NCBI GenBank assembly: GCA_015179025.1
Contig: WHUX01000009.1
Location: 682,001 to 746,000, forward strand
Source: Terfezia claveryi
Taxonomy: Eukaryota; Ascomycota; Pezizomycetes; Pezizales; Pezizaceae
Direction: 5' to 3'
DNA length: 64,000 nucleotides
In this document: in pieces, positions 11,270-22,996 of the stretch
How the letters are laid out: each line of letters starts with the position of its first letter
How positions within the stretch are numbered: position 1 is the first letter of the stretch
Translations under genes and position numbers: made by a program
Notes under the pieces: model-generated
Told to the model about the DNA's origin: nothing
The model's input: only the letters and a program-made list of their open reading frames with translations
Database searches by the model: none

Positions 11270-11530
11270 AAAAACACCTCTATGAAAAAAAAACCACGTT
11301 AGAAAAAAAAAATACTAAGTATAAAACCTATAAAAAAAAAAATAAAAAAAAAAAAAACACTTCCAAAAGCCCCCCAAAAAAATACTAAATAAAAAACCTA
11401 TAAAAAAAACAGACACTTAAAAAAAAAACACTCCCAAAAGCCCCCCAAAAAAAATACTAAGTAAAAAACCTATAAAAAAAACAAACACTTAAAAAAAAAA
11501 CACTCCCAAAAGCCTAAAACTCTATAAACA
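11270..11530. repeat. A-rich ~75-85-bp tandem repeat
   Basis: Three copies of a block ending CACTCCCAAAAGCCCCCC and containing AATACTAAGTAAAAAACC, separated by poly-A runs. Non-coding. Confidence 0.75.
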
Positions 11531-11550
11531 AAACCATTCCCACAAAAATC

Positions 11551-12601
11551 CTACCAAGATAAAGCCCTATCCCATGCTGCATTAGTAGCCCCATCTACTC
11601 CAACCAGCTGACCATGGACCCGATCAGAACGTTCATCCATATCCAAGTCAGGGAAGTAGTTTGCCCTAACTCCACCCATTCCCGCATTGGTAAATGGCTT
11701 CATTGCGACTTCTGGCTTATCCATTGTTAGATCAGTGGTTGTAGCCAATTCATTATGGAGGCCACTTGTTGCCCACTATTGCCGGTGGTTTTCCAGCACA
11801 TGAATAAGCATCTTTGGAGCCAGTTTCTTGACTACTATAGTCAAGCCAGCAAACAGTGGGACTGGTGGATTCTCTTCCACATTACCCCGATCCCAGCTCT
11901 CCAAAAGATCCTTATACACAAACAGAAGGTTATACCTCTAGACATGCCTCACACATTTCAGCTTTCCGACAAAGGCCAAGAAGAATAGGAGAAACCAATT
12001 GTGAACTCTGTCACCAGCATCCATAGGAGTTTCAAATTGGTCTTCTTCATCACGAATCTCGCCTGGACTCCTGAGAAGGAGAGTTGACATGATGCAGATG
12101 GGTAGTAGATTTGGAGCCAGGTTGCCAGCTGCAGTAGCCATTCTGACCTGGTCCAGTTGGGACCCCTGTTGGTGTCTATACTGATCCTGGTATTTTATAC
12201 CAGAAAAAGTACGAAGCCAAAGCTCGATGACCTCCCGGAGGCCAGTCATAAAGCTAGCAAGAGTATTGTCCCTTACTCGCAAGAATACCCACTTGGCCTC
12301 TACGGCTTGATATAATAGAATGGCTAGATGGGCCCATTCCTAGTTGTAGTGGTAGATCACCTTCTTAGGGATCCAGTTTTTCTCATCGTACCAGAAGTAA
12401 AGGAACCGGCCGATATTATAGTACTCATACATATGTAGCTGAACTATGGCTGGATCATAATCAGCTGGGTTGACATGACCAAATTTGCCAATGACTGGCA
12501 ACCGGAGGCGTTCAATCTCGGTATAGTTGGCACAGTGGGGCATCTAAGATATGAATGTTAGCAACTTCTGTTATAGAAGAGAATAAGTAAGAGTAACTAA
12601 C
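11551..12601 (-). pseudogene. Unidentified intron-containing gene, broken by three TAG codons
   Basis: A single minus-strand frame runs from ATG 12,543 to TAG 11,551 (331 codons). It is interrupted by TAG near 12,340, 11,938 and 11,758. The ATG directly follows a good acceptor (GCTAAC ... ATCTTAG), and a donor GTTAGT lies at 12,601, giving a 58-nt intron (12,544-12,601), so the true gene probably has an upstream exon. The protein is mixed alpha-type with Trp/Tyr-rich stretches (YYNIGRFLYFWYDEKNW) and no motif I recognise. All three stops are TAG, explicable from CAG or TGG. It may be a decayed host gene or an accessory gene of a mobile element; I cannot assign a function. Confidence 0.55.
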
Positions 12602-12624
12602 AGGATTTGTGGGATATGGCCTCT

Positions 12625-12795
12625 GAGTGTTTGGGTATTGTGATGTTATAGTGTTGTGGTATTGTGGTGTTGTGGTGTTGCAGTGTTGCGGTGTTGCGGT
12701 ATTACGGTGTTGCGGTGTTGTGGTATTGCAGTGTTGCGGTATTGCGGTGTTGCAGTGTTACGGTGTTGCGGTTGCAGTGTTGCGGGGCACTGTTG
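12625..12795. repeat. 8-bp microsatellite (GTTGCGGT)n
   Basis: About 20 copies of GTTGCGGT with variants ATTGCGGT, GTTGTGGT, GTTGCAGT. It lies upstream of the broken gene that ends at 12,601. Confidence 0.9.
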
Positions 12796-12948
12796 TATTA
12801 AAAGATTGTCTATACAAATTCTAAATACAGTCTGCTGAACAGCTATATATAATATATGGGCCTTTACTGTAGGACCTAACTGTTGGCCATATACGGCCTG
12901 CTACCGACGGCCATGTTAGTTTGCAAACTTAGCTTGTCGGTGACTTAC

Positions 12949-13999
12949 TGTTACGAACCCTCTCGAATCACGATCCTGACCCCGATCGATATCGCCGGCA
13001 ACCCACGCACTTGCCAAAGTATATCATGTGACTATGTTCTCGACCCTGCCTCTCCTGGCTAGCCGACATCCGACCGCATCCCGGAAGTCCTAGTCGCTCG
13101 CTTATGGATTCGACACTTGAGAGTCGGACCAAAACTGGCACGACTCTCAAACAAGGAAATACGCTGGAAAACCTCGAACCCTATTTTGACCCAGACCTTA
13201 TTTGAGAGTCGAACCAAAACTGGCACGACTCTCAGATTTAGGAAATACCCCGGAAACCCTCGAACCCTATTTTGACCCAAACCTTATTTGAGAGTCGGAC
13301 CAAAACTGGCACGACTCTCAGATTTAGGAAATTCCCTGGAAACCCTCGAACCCTATTTTGACCCAGACCTTATTTGAGAGTCGAACCAAAACTGGCACGA
13401 CTCTCAAATTGGGAACAACCTGCTCTCGCTCAAAACTCTTTCTTTAGCTTATCAGAAATTTCACCTTCGCTTATGTACAATTCTTCAGGTCTTCTGTTCG
13501 CACCAGCGTTATCCGTTATTGCCAGACGCCTCGTTCTCGACGATCTCACAGGATCCGTGTATCCGTGAGCTGGCTTGCGTATTCATCTTCCGTTATGCTT
13601 TGTCTAGACCGTTGTGTTAGCCAAAAGGTGTTGTTCGAGATGGAGACAGGATCTCTATAAAAGAAGCCTGTTCTTGCCATCTGTATTCTGTTTCTTTCTT
13701 CCCCACGCAACAACTTGTCTACCTTCCTGTACCTAGTTGTTATACGAATATATCTGCACCACTGTTCTTGAGAGTAGCTCAGACTACCTCGCCTTCTCGA
13801 CCTTGACCTCGATACCTCGCTCGACTTTGGTTTCGCCCGAAGTTCCTAGACACCTGATCACACACGTAGAGCTCCCTACGTGTGCGATACCTCGACACTC
13901 GCGTCCATCACCTGCGATCGCAGGTGATACCCCGAACCAGAATAAGTCGTTGTTTACCGCGTCGACGCGGGAATTAGCTTCCAACCTCCGTCCATAACA
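12949..13999 (+). repeat. GypC 5' LTR with internal 86-bp repeats
   Basis: Starts TGTTACGAACCC and ends TCCATAACA. It holds three full 85/86-bp tandem units and a partial fourth starting at 13,119, 13,204, 13,290 and 13,376. Each opens with the inverted repeat TGAGAGTC ... GACTCTCA. A TATA box (TATAAAAG) is at 13,656-13,663, and an ACGTGTG palindrome (CACACGTAG ... CTACGTGTG) at about 13,861-13,889. Confidence 0.95.
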
Positions 14000-14037
14000 T
14001 TTTGTTGCGTCGTATATAGTCTCCGCTACAAATAAAT

Positions 14038-15222
14038 ATGTCCGAAGCACGTATGGAGGCCTCCGGCTCCGCTCCACCTTCTGAAATTGCTATGTGGCGC
14101 ACCTTGGTCGCTGCCCTCCGAACTGACAATACCCCTCCTTCTGCTCTACCACATATTCCTGCAGGAACTCCCGCCTCGTTTTTCACTGCCATTCATGCAG
14201 CCCATGGTGCCGGCATACAGTCAGCACGCGGAGTACCATCAACTTTCGCTCAACCACTCACAGGCACTTCTACCTCAACTGAGTCACTTTGGATCTATTA
14301 TAACCGCGGATATTAATATGGCTTAACCCTCCCAAGCCTCCTCCATGACCGCGCTTCAGCGCCTACCTCCACTCGTGCCCCTAAAGTCCATGAGCCTGAG
14401 AATTTTGATGGCACTCGATCAAAATTCACTCGATTTCTCACCAAGCTTTCTTTGGTGTTCTCCTCCGATCCCTCTCGATATACTAGTGAAGCAGCCAAAA
14501 TTGCCTATGCTGCTTCCTACCTCTCTGGATCTGCTGCCGATTGGTTTGAGCCCCACCTCAACAAAATAAGTGGGACCGTTGATTTCCCTACTTATGAAGC
14601 CTTCGCTAAGGCATTGAAAAATGCTTACGACGATCCCGATGCTCGCGCCACTGCAGAACGCAAATTGCTTAATCTCCGCCAAGGAGACCGCGATTGTTCC
14701 TCTTACCATGCTGAGTTTGCAACTCACGCGACAATTTTAGCCTACGATGATAGGACTAAAATATCCTTCTTTTCCAACGAGGCTAATACCGGGCTCAAAA
14801 CAGCCCTTTCCTATCAAGCCTCTCCCCCAGAATCTTTCGACGAATTTGTCCAGCTTTGTATTAAGCTGGACAACCGCGCTAAACTCCTACGCACCCAACA
14901 CCCTCTTAGAGCCTCCAGCTCCAACCAATCCACGACCCCTACCCGTTCACCAGCCCCTTCTACTTCGGTTAGTACCGCCGCTGGACCCATGGACCTTTCG
15001 ACCACAACGAAAAAGCGTGGACCCTTAACCCCCGAAATCCGCAAACACCGCAGAGACAATAACCTGTGTATGTATTGTGGAGGATCTGGTCATTGGGCGA
15101 CAGTCTGCCCGGTCTCAGCCAAAAATAAAAAGTTGGCTGTAGCCGGTACTACTCCCACTGCCTCTCCCGATACCACCACCGACAATCTCTTTGAGTTGTC
15201 AAAAAACGAATGTACTCTTTGA
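14038..15222 (+). pseudogene. gag: GypC gag (capsid/nucleocapsid), one in-frame TAA
   Basis: The frame starts at ATG 14,038 and ends at TGA 15,220-15,222 (394 codons), interrupted by TAA 14,314-14,316. After the stop come a retrotransposon capsid-like region (FDGTRSKFTRFL ... AYAASYLSGSAADWFEP ... FPTYEAFAKAL) and a CCHC zinc knuckle (CMYCGGSGHWATVCP) near 15,069-15,113. Gag packages the element RNA into cytoplasmic particles. The first 92 codons are Ser/Thr/Pro-rich and less conserved, so the start is less certain than the end. The stop codon lies in the 5' arm of a stem-loop. Pol begins 30 nt downstream in the -1 frame. Confidence 0.9.
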
Positions 15223-15251
15223 TCAATGATGGCTGATCAGAGAGTGCCAGG
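15212..15251 (+). promoter_or_regulatory. Stem-loop over gag stop codon and at pol start (GypC)
   Basis: CTCTTTGATCA (15,216-15,226) can pair with TGATCAGAGAG (about 15,234-15,244), one G.U pair, around an 8-nt loop. The gag TGA is inside the left arm. A second short stem, GCCAGG/CCTGGC, surrounds the pol ATG at 15,252. Such structures can couple termination to reinitiation or recoding; that role is inferred. Confidence 0.55.
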
Positions 15252-18200
15252 ATGCAACCTGGCGCCATCAATCCTGTCTATGACCCTGTCCATGTGTTTA
15301 ATTCATTTTCTGTTTTGAAGGAAGTCCACTTAGAAGGTACTGGTTATGTATTACCTTTGGTTTCTCGTAAGTCCCGTCAACGACTAGCTCGTCGACGGCG
15401 CCTTGCGAATGCGTTGCGAATTTCTAGAATTGCTGTGCTTTCTGCTGATTGTCATGATTTGGGGTCTGAAGACCCACTTGCTTTGCCGTGTATAGTCAAT
15501 GAAGAGCTTTCTGCCACGTGCATGGTAGACTCGGGAGCTAGCTCCCAGTTTATCGATATTGACTATGCCATGAACATGAACTTGCCATTAGACGTGAAAA
15601 ACAAGCCGGAAGATCTCGTACTTGCTGATGGGAAACCTTCACCTATCGGAAAAATCACACACACTTGCACCTTGAAACTCTCTATCGACCAACATCAAGA
15701 AACCCTCACATTCCATGTTACCAAGTTAGCCGGGTGGGACTTGATTGTGGGAAAAACATGGCTTAGGCGACACAACCCAACGATTGACTGGTCAGTTAAT
15801 ACCATCGCCTTCGCCTCCGGATTTTGCCATGCCCATTGCCTACCAACCCGCCCTCCGAAAACACCTCCCGCGACTAACCCACTTCGGATATCAATTATTT
15901 CCAGAGCAGCTTTTCGGGTTGCTATCAAGGACCCGGATGCTCGCCTCTGTATTGCAGCAATATATGCCTCCGTTGACAAGGATGAGTCCGTTGAACCTGC
16001 TGCTAAATTGGTTCCTTCTGAATATCATGATTATCTTGCTCTCTTTTCAGAAAAAGAAGCTCGAATACTACCCCCACATCGATACGTTGACCATGCTATC
16101 CCTTTGCAAGAAGGAGCCAAACCTCCTTTTGGCCGCATGTACTCTATGTCTGACTCAGAACTCAAGGAAGTACGCAAATGGATCGACGAGAATTTATCCA
16201 AATCCTTCATACGAGCCAGTTCTTCTTCTGCAGCCTCTCCGGTCCTATTTGTCAAAAAAAAGATGGTTCCTTGCGTCATGTGTCGACTACCGTGCTCTAA
16301 ATGATATCACGATTAAGGATAGAAACCCGCTACCTCGCATCGAAGAAACCCTGAACCAGATTCGAGGATGCAAATACTTTACACGCCTCGATTTACGTGC
16401 ATACTTCAACCAAATCCGAATTAAAGAAGGTGATGAGTGGAAAACTGCCTTCCGCACTCGGTACGGACTTTTTGAATTTCTAGTTATGCCCTTTGGTTGA
16501 CTAATGCCCCTGCTACCGCTCAACGATTCATGAATGATACCCTCCGTGAATACCTCGATAGATTCTGTGTATGCTACATCGACGACATTTTGATTTACTC
16601 AAGGAATCTAAAAGAACATAAGGAACAGGTGCGAAAGGTTCTCCAAAAACTCAAGGAATCTGGGTTATTTATAAAACCAGAGAAATGCGAATTCTCGGTT
16701 GAGAAAACCTCATTCTTGGGATTTATCATCTCTGAGTATGGCTTGGAAATGGACCCCGAGAAGGTTAATGCAGTTCTTAATTGGGAGACCCCTCGTTCTG
16801 TTAAGGATATCCAGTGTTTTCTTGGATTTGCCAATTTTTACCGCAGGTTTATCAATAAGTATTCTGCTCTTTGCCAACCTCTTTTTAACTTGCTTCGAAA
16901 AGATGTTCCTTTTGTTTGGAATTCTTCATGTGAAGAGGTTTTTAAACTTCTCAAGGAAACCTTCACCTCCGCACCCATCCTCCGCCATTTCGACCCTGAG
17001 CTCGAGACCTTGGTCGAAACGGACGCCTCAGATTATGTCACCTCCGGAATCCTGTCACAGAAACACCCAAAAGATGGGAAATTTGTTCTGCACCCAGTCG
17101 CATTTATTTCGGAAAAAATGTCACCCGCTGAATGCAATTATGGCATTGGAGATAAGGAATTGCTAGCAATCATTCTGGCTCTTGAAAAATGGCACATCTA
17201 CTTACACCAGCTCCCACGACCGTTCACTATCCTCACCGACCATCACAACCTACAGAGCTTTACCTCCAAAGCCTTGCTTTCACGCCGACAAGCTCGTTGG
17301 GCGCAGGAAATAGCCCAATATAACTTCAAGATTGTCTTCAGACCCGGCACCCAGAACACCAAAGCCGATGCACTCACCAGGAGATCTGGAGACCTCCCTG
17401 AGGAAGGGGATGGTCGTGCTCGCCCAACACAGGCCCTAATACCCGCCGAGAAATTTTCGCTTTCTGCAGCCTCAATCGTTAACAATGAAGACATTCTTGC
17501 CGCCCTCAAGACTGACAAGCTCGCTCTCGAGATTATGCACGCCCTCAAGAACGGCGCCAGAAAACACCCGATAATCCCTTTGGCTGAATGTCAGCTCTCG
17601 GAGGGACTTATACTCGTTAATGGTCTAGTTTATGTTCCTGACTCCCCGGAAATACACCTCCGCATTCTCCGTACCTACCACGACCACCCAGCTGCGGGAC
17701 ACCCCGGTCAAGCAGCCACCTATGAATTGGTATCACGAGACTACTGGTGGCCAAAGATGCGCCAGACCATAGCTCGATACCTTCGAAATTGTGATACCTG
17801 CGCCCGGATTAAACCAGCTCGCCATGCCCCCTATGGATTGTTAAAACCACTTCAAGTTCCATTTCGGAAGTGGTCATCTGTCTCCTTGGACCTTGTTACT
17901 GGCCTTCCCGTCTCAAATGGATTCGATGCCTTATTGGTTGTAGTTGACCGATTGTCAAAAATGGCACACTATATACCTACCAACACGGACGCCAATTCCA
18001 AGCAGATTGCTAAGCTCTTCTTTGATAATGTCTTTCGCCTACACGGAATTCCCGATTCGATCGTCTCAGACCGTGGCACTCAATTCGTATCCGAATTCAC
18101 TCGCTCCTTGACCTCCCTCGTTGGGATTCAACAGAAGGTTTCAACAGCCTTCCACCCCCAGACTGATGGACAAACGGAACGAATCAATGCCATCGCAGAA

Positions 18201-18953
18201 CAATACTTGCGGGCTTACTGTAATTATCAACAAGACAACTGGTCCGAACTACTCACCATGGCCGAGTTTTCCTACAACAATACCTTATCCTCGACCCTAG
18301 GTATCACCCCCTTTCAGGCTATGTACGGTGAAAATCCCAAATACCAGATCACCACGAACCCCGCCGCCAAGCTACCCGCCCCCCAAGTGATCAAAGAATA
18401 CGCGGACCGCCTTGCTGAGCTGGACGCCCATCTTCGATCAGAAATGATCTGGGCACAAGCTACCTACTCCGAACAAGCTAATAAATCTCGGATTCCGGCC
18501 CCTAAGTTCGAAATAGGGGATCAAGTGTGGTTACTTCGTCGACATGTTAAAACAACTCGCCCATCGACAAAACTTGACTTCAAGAAGTTGGGAAAATTCC
18601 GGATAATCCAGAAGGTCTCCTCCCATGCCTATAAACTCGACCTCCCCGCATCTATGAAAATCCATCCCGTTTTTCATGTCTCACTCCTCGAACCTGCCTC
18701 CACGGACCCCCTTCCGGGTCAAATCCAGCCTCCCCCACCACCTGTGATCATTGAGGATGAACCCGAATGGGAAGTGGACGAAATCGTCGACTCTCGTTTC
18801 CGCGGTCGCACACTAGAATACCTTGCCCGTTGGGTAGGCTATGACGAGCTTACCTGGGAACCTGCCGATATGTTTTCGAATGCGCCTAGTGTTGTGAAAA
18901 AATTCCACACTGCATACCCCTCGAAACCACGTCCTCGCACTCTACCTAAATGA
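15252..18953 (+). pseudogene. pol: GypC pol polyprotein, three single-base deletions
   Basis: Domains in order: aspartic protease (MVDSGASSQFID, ~15,525-15,560), reverse transcriptase (YIDD at 16,573-16,590), RNase H ([15 protein letters not shown], ~17,010-17,055), integrase zinc site (H..H..CDTC, ~17,680-17,815), integrase core with Asp in SLDLVTGLP, Asp in VSDRGTQF and Glu in DGQTERIN, the GDQVWLL segment, and a C-terminal chromodomain (WEVDEIVDSR ... YLARWVGYDELTWEP). Chromodomains steer integration to methylated-histone chromatin. The frame moves 0-2-1-0 by one-base losses in the A-run at 16,254-16,261, near 16,275, and at TTTGGT(T)GA near 16,495. From 16,497 on, 818 codons are open. All catalytic residues checked are present. 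Start at ATG 15,252 follows the gag stem-loop. Confidence 0.95.
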
Positions 18954-19018
18954 GTGGAATTTGAACTTGGTATCCTGCCTTGGATTCGCAGGAGCTCATC
19001 CTTGGAAGAGGGAGCTAC

Positions 19019-20069
19019 TGTTACGAACCCTCTCGAATCACGATCCTGACCCCGATCGATATCGCCGGCAACCCACGCACTTGCCAAAGTATATCATGTG
19101 ACTATGTTCTCGACCCTGCCTCTCCTGGCTAGCCGACATCCGACCGCATCCCGGAAGTCCTAGTCGCTCGCTTATGGATTCGACACTTGAGAGTCGAACC
19201 AAAACTGGCACGACTCTCAAACTAGGAAATACCCTGGAAAACCTCGAACCCTATTTTGACCCAGACCTTATTTGAGAGTCGAACCAAAACTGGCACGACT
19301 CTCAGATTTAGGAAATACCCCGGAAACCCTCGAACCCTATTTTGACCCAAACCTTATTTGAGAGTCGGACCAAAACTGGCACGACTCTCAGATTTAGGAA
19401 ATACCCCGGAAACCCTCGAACCCTATTTTGACCCAGACCTTATTTGAGAGTCGAACCAAAACTGGCACGACTCTCAGATTGGGAACAACCTGCTCTCGCT
19501 CAAAACTCTTTCTTTAGCTTATCAGAAATTTCACCTTCGCTTATGTACAATTCTTCAGGTCTTCTGTTCGCACCAGCGTTATCCGTTATTGCCAGACGCC
19601 TCGTTCTCGACGATCTCACAGGATCCGTGTATCCGTGAGCTGGCTTGCGTGTTCATCTTCCGTTATGCTTTGTCTAGACCGTTGTGTTAGCCAAAAGGTG
19701 TTGTTCGAGATGGAGACAGGATCTCTATAAAAGAAGCCTGTTCTTGCCGTCTGTATTCTGTTTCTTTCTTCCCCACGCAACAACTTGTCTACCTTCCTGT
19801 ACCTAGTTATTATACGAATATATCTGCACCACTGTTCTTGAGAGTAGCTCAGACTACCTCGCCTTCTCGACCTTGACCTCGATACCTCGCTCGACTTTGG
19901 TTTCGCTCGAAGTCCCTAGACACCTGATCACACACGTAGAGCCCCCTACGTGTGCCATACCTCGACACTCGCGTCCATCACCTGCGATCGCAGGTGATAC
20001 CCCGAACCAGAATAAGTCGTTGTTTACCGTGTCGACGCGGGAATTACCTTCCAACCTCCGTCCATAACA
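19019..20069 (+). repeat. GypC 3' LTR
   Basis: Same 1,051-bp length and internal structure as the 5' LTR, including the 86-bp repeats, the TATAAAAG box (19,726-19,733) and the palindrome near 19,931-19,959. Confidence 0.95.
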
Positions 20070-20294
20070 GAAGCATTGCCTAAACCAGCAAGCTTCGAAT
20101 CTGCATATACTACTAGAAAATTGATTGCGGTCACTAACGAAATTTGCACCACCTGAACTAGCATACAAATCAAACCTGTTTCAGAAGAAACATAATAAAG
20201 AAATCCATCAGCAAACAAAGCATATCAGCAAACAAAGCATAGCTAAGAAATAGGAAATACATGAGGGAAAAATAAAAAAAAATATACCAAACAA

Positions 20295-21503
20295 CTAGGT
20301 ATAGCGAGATTTGCATTTCCCACCTTGAGCTTTTTCCATATGTCGGCGTTTCTTATCCAAGTCTAAGATTGCTTGATGGCAATACAAATCAAGAGTATTG
20401 CGTACTCCACTCGTATGTAATGGGGAAACATTATGGGTAAGAGTACGAGACTGGAAAAAAATAACTTCCCCCTCAGAGATTTGTAATCACTGCTGAATCT
20501 CCCAGAACAATAAATCAGTATCCTGCCAGTCACCCCAGGGAATTATACAGTTCATGCTATGCTTGACATTATTCCCATTCTGGTGGGGTACCCCCGCGAA
20601 CTCTTGGTCACAATTTACGGCGAGGCCATACCAAATCCTCACCACTTTGTGTAAAGGAACCTCCGACATGGCAGATGTCCCACCCGCTCTAACCTTTTGT
20701 CCCAAATTCTTTACTTGATTTACTAGGAGCTTATCCAACCACAGGTGAGTAGTCATCCACTCATAACTTTCGAAATCCATGAGCTTGAGTACTTCCGACA
20801 GATACTTGAACAAGGGTGCCTATACCAACAACTACTCCTTTGCACCCTTCCCATCCTCCAATAAGTTTGCACTCATATATGGGTAATTCACATACTTAGT
20901 TCACAAACAATAGTTGCACATTTTGTACTTACCACAATGACCCGATACCTCTGCATGTGTGGGAAGTAAATGTTTGGTCTTTTTGAGTGTGGTGAGGAAC
21001 GTTGTAGGAATGCGTATTCTGAAGACAAGAATTTTTTTGTACTTGCAATCGGCAAGTATAAGGGGGTAGACGCTGGAGGGATCACACGTAAAGTCTTTCA
21101 GGTCTTCATCGGTAATAGGATGTCGCTGTTTAAACTTAGTGAGGATATCCATAGGCATGCATTTCACAATGGTTTTGCTCGGCATAGTCTGTAGCTCCTT
21201 CAGGCTCATAGAGCACTTGACTCTTTTGGCCTTTCGCAAGTGATACTGGAATTTCATGTACTTCTTGGCAACTGCATCCTTGAACCCATACTGACTAGAG
21301 GGTATACTTCTGAAATCCTCATGAGCCCAGGTGTTCTGACCTATTTGATAGATCAAAACCCCTTGGACGCATTTAGAGCAATTCGCGAACCCCCCACTCC
21401 AGACTCCTTCGGCAGACATGAACTCTAACATTCGCTAACAGTGTACTTGCTGTTGCGCACTTGTTTCACTTGGTGAGCTTTGTGATGGATCGGTTGTAGC
21501 CAT
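20295..21503 (-). pseudogene. 2-oxoglutarate/Fe(II) dioxygenase-like gene, broken
   Basis: A minus-strand frame runs from ATG 21,503 to TAG 20,295 (403 codons) and is interrupted by stops near 21,435, by a cluster at about 20,815-20,885, and by TGA 20,487-20,489. The C-terminal 100 residues (GVPHQNGNN ... IPWGDWQDTDLLFWEI ... GEVIFFQSRTLTHNV ... GVRNTLDLYCH) have the layout of the fungal 2OG-Fe(II) oxygenase domain related to TET/JBP enzymes: HxD near residue 307, distal His ~357, 2OG-binding Arg ~368. The expected HxD reads HQN here, and D-to-N (GAT to AAT) is a transition, so metal binding is probably lost. A GTAAGT donor near 20,935 suggests an intron in the stop cluster. The N-terminal half is unrecognised. 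The family assignment comes from motif spacing only. Confidence 0.5.
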
Positions 21504-22192
21504 TATATTAACCTGCAATTCGTTTATAATTAACCCTGGAAAACGTCAGTGTTAGCTAAGTCAATTATTAATTCTCTCTGTCAATTGTTAATTTTCTCCT
21601 TTCTACTTTACCCCCAAAACTAGCACAACAACCTTGCCTCGCTTTGCAATGACTTGAGTCAGTAGCGATTATCGCATTGCTACACATATTGAAGAACGTA
21701 TACGGGGATGTTCTAACCCCGTGGAACTTTAGAGGTGCCAATTGTCCTTTTGGTGAGTGACTTCTTTTTATCCCATGTATGTTATGTATAGGTGGCATCT
21801 CCAATGAGAACCTAGCCTTGATCTCCCACATGGGCTGTGCATCTCCTAGAGGAACACAAGTTAGCTAGTATCTTATGTCTTGAGGAGGGGGAATTCGTAA
21901 TAAAAAGTGCAACGCATAATATGAGGAAGCTACACTGACCTTGATGTGATTTCAAGTGGTTGGTGGGCATTGTCAGTTGCAGGCTTTGCGTACAACGTTG
22001 CTGGGAAGCAGAGAGTGAGAGCAGTACATACCTTAAAAATTATTTCATTACTCTTACCAACCGGTACATATCTTAAAAATTATTTCGTCACTTTTGCTAA
22101 TGTGTATGAACCTTAGTACAAGCGTCAATTTTAATACTACCTTGGCCCAACAAATAAATGATTGACTATCATTCCCTGTTGGGTCCTGGCGG
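21504..22192. other. Intergenic stretch
   Basis: No gene. A short direct duplication (ACATACCTTAAAAATTATTTC / ACATATCTTAAAAATTATTTC) lies at about 22,026 and 22,065. The last 15 bp (GGGTCCTGGCGG) are the left target flank of GypB. Confidence 0.5.
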
Positions 22193-22645
22193 TGTGGTGG
22201 CTAGGAAGTTATTTATGATGAGGGTAACAGCAAAAGTTATTTTTTTAGTTTATTAGCTTCGCTGGAAAGGGGGTTTATTATGCGGGGGAATTCTTATCCT
22301 TTGATATACTCATTAAGAAATATATGCATCGTTTTTACATGCACAAGGAAAGTGCTAGAATCTTCGCTCTGTTATCTTAAGATGATTGATAGCCAGCTTC
22401 GCATGCTGCTGTCGATTGTCTTTTACTTTTTGAGGCTTTACTCTATCACTTGCGTGTGTCGATACACATAAGTCTTAAGAATCGCTTATCTCTCGTTGAG
22501 ATCGATCCTCGCTTATAGGATTTTCGCTTATCGTAAGAATACTCCGCGACGATTCTGTGAGATACCAGTGGATTCCGCCAGCTTATTCTACTCTCTAGAC
22601 ATCTAAGACAGTAATAGTCACTCTGACTGTTTGCGATCTTCTTCA
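22193..22645 (+). repeat. GypB copy 1 left LTR
   Basis: Begins TGTGGTGGCTAGGAAG and ends GATCTTCTTCA. It matches 31,167-31,613 and the inverse of 40,841-41,293 along its full length. Confidence 0.9.
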
Positions 22646-22996
22646 TATTGGTCCCTTCGACTGGAGAGCTGAGGCAGTAGGATAATTGGACTTCTGCAGA
22701 ATTGTCAGAATATACGTATCGATATCACTCAAAAAAAAAAAATTGGTACGGAAGGAGGAGAATCGAAAAAAGCCCTTTCAGCCATGATTTTGAGTGCAAC
22801 CCTTACATTAAAGCCTCTGGAGGCTTTCCTGACTTTTGCAGCTTTTGTGGCTTTTGTCTCTGTATATTTGTCCCTATTCTTTGTTCTTTGCTTATAGCAC
22901 CCCCAACTCAAAAATAAGGAAACAGAGGGAGGTGTCAAAATAATTGGCTTCGTACTCGAAATTTTGTACAGAATAGCTGCCTAAAAAAGTATAAGA

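Larger units (their letters stand above)
12949..20069 (+). mobile_element. GypC: near-complete Ty3/gypsy chromovirus LTR retrotransposon
   Basis: Two 1,051-bp LTRs (12,949-13,999 and 19,019-20,069) enclose gag and pol in the order CCHC-PR-RT-RNase H-IN-chromodomain. A purine tract (GGAAGAGGGAGC) lies just before the 3' LTR. By eye I count about 15 substitutions between LTRs (about 98.6% identity) and no net length change, so this is a fairly young copy. There is no matching 5-bp target duplication: CTTAC on the left, GAAGC on the right. I see no conventional TGG primer-binding site after the 5' LTR. Coding is broken by one TAA in gag and three single-base losses in pol. Confidence 0.95.
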
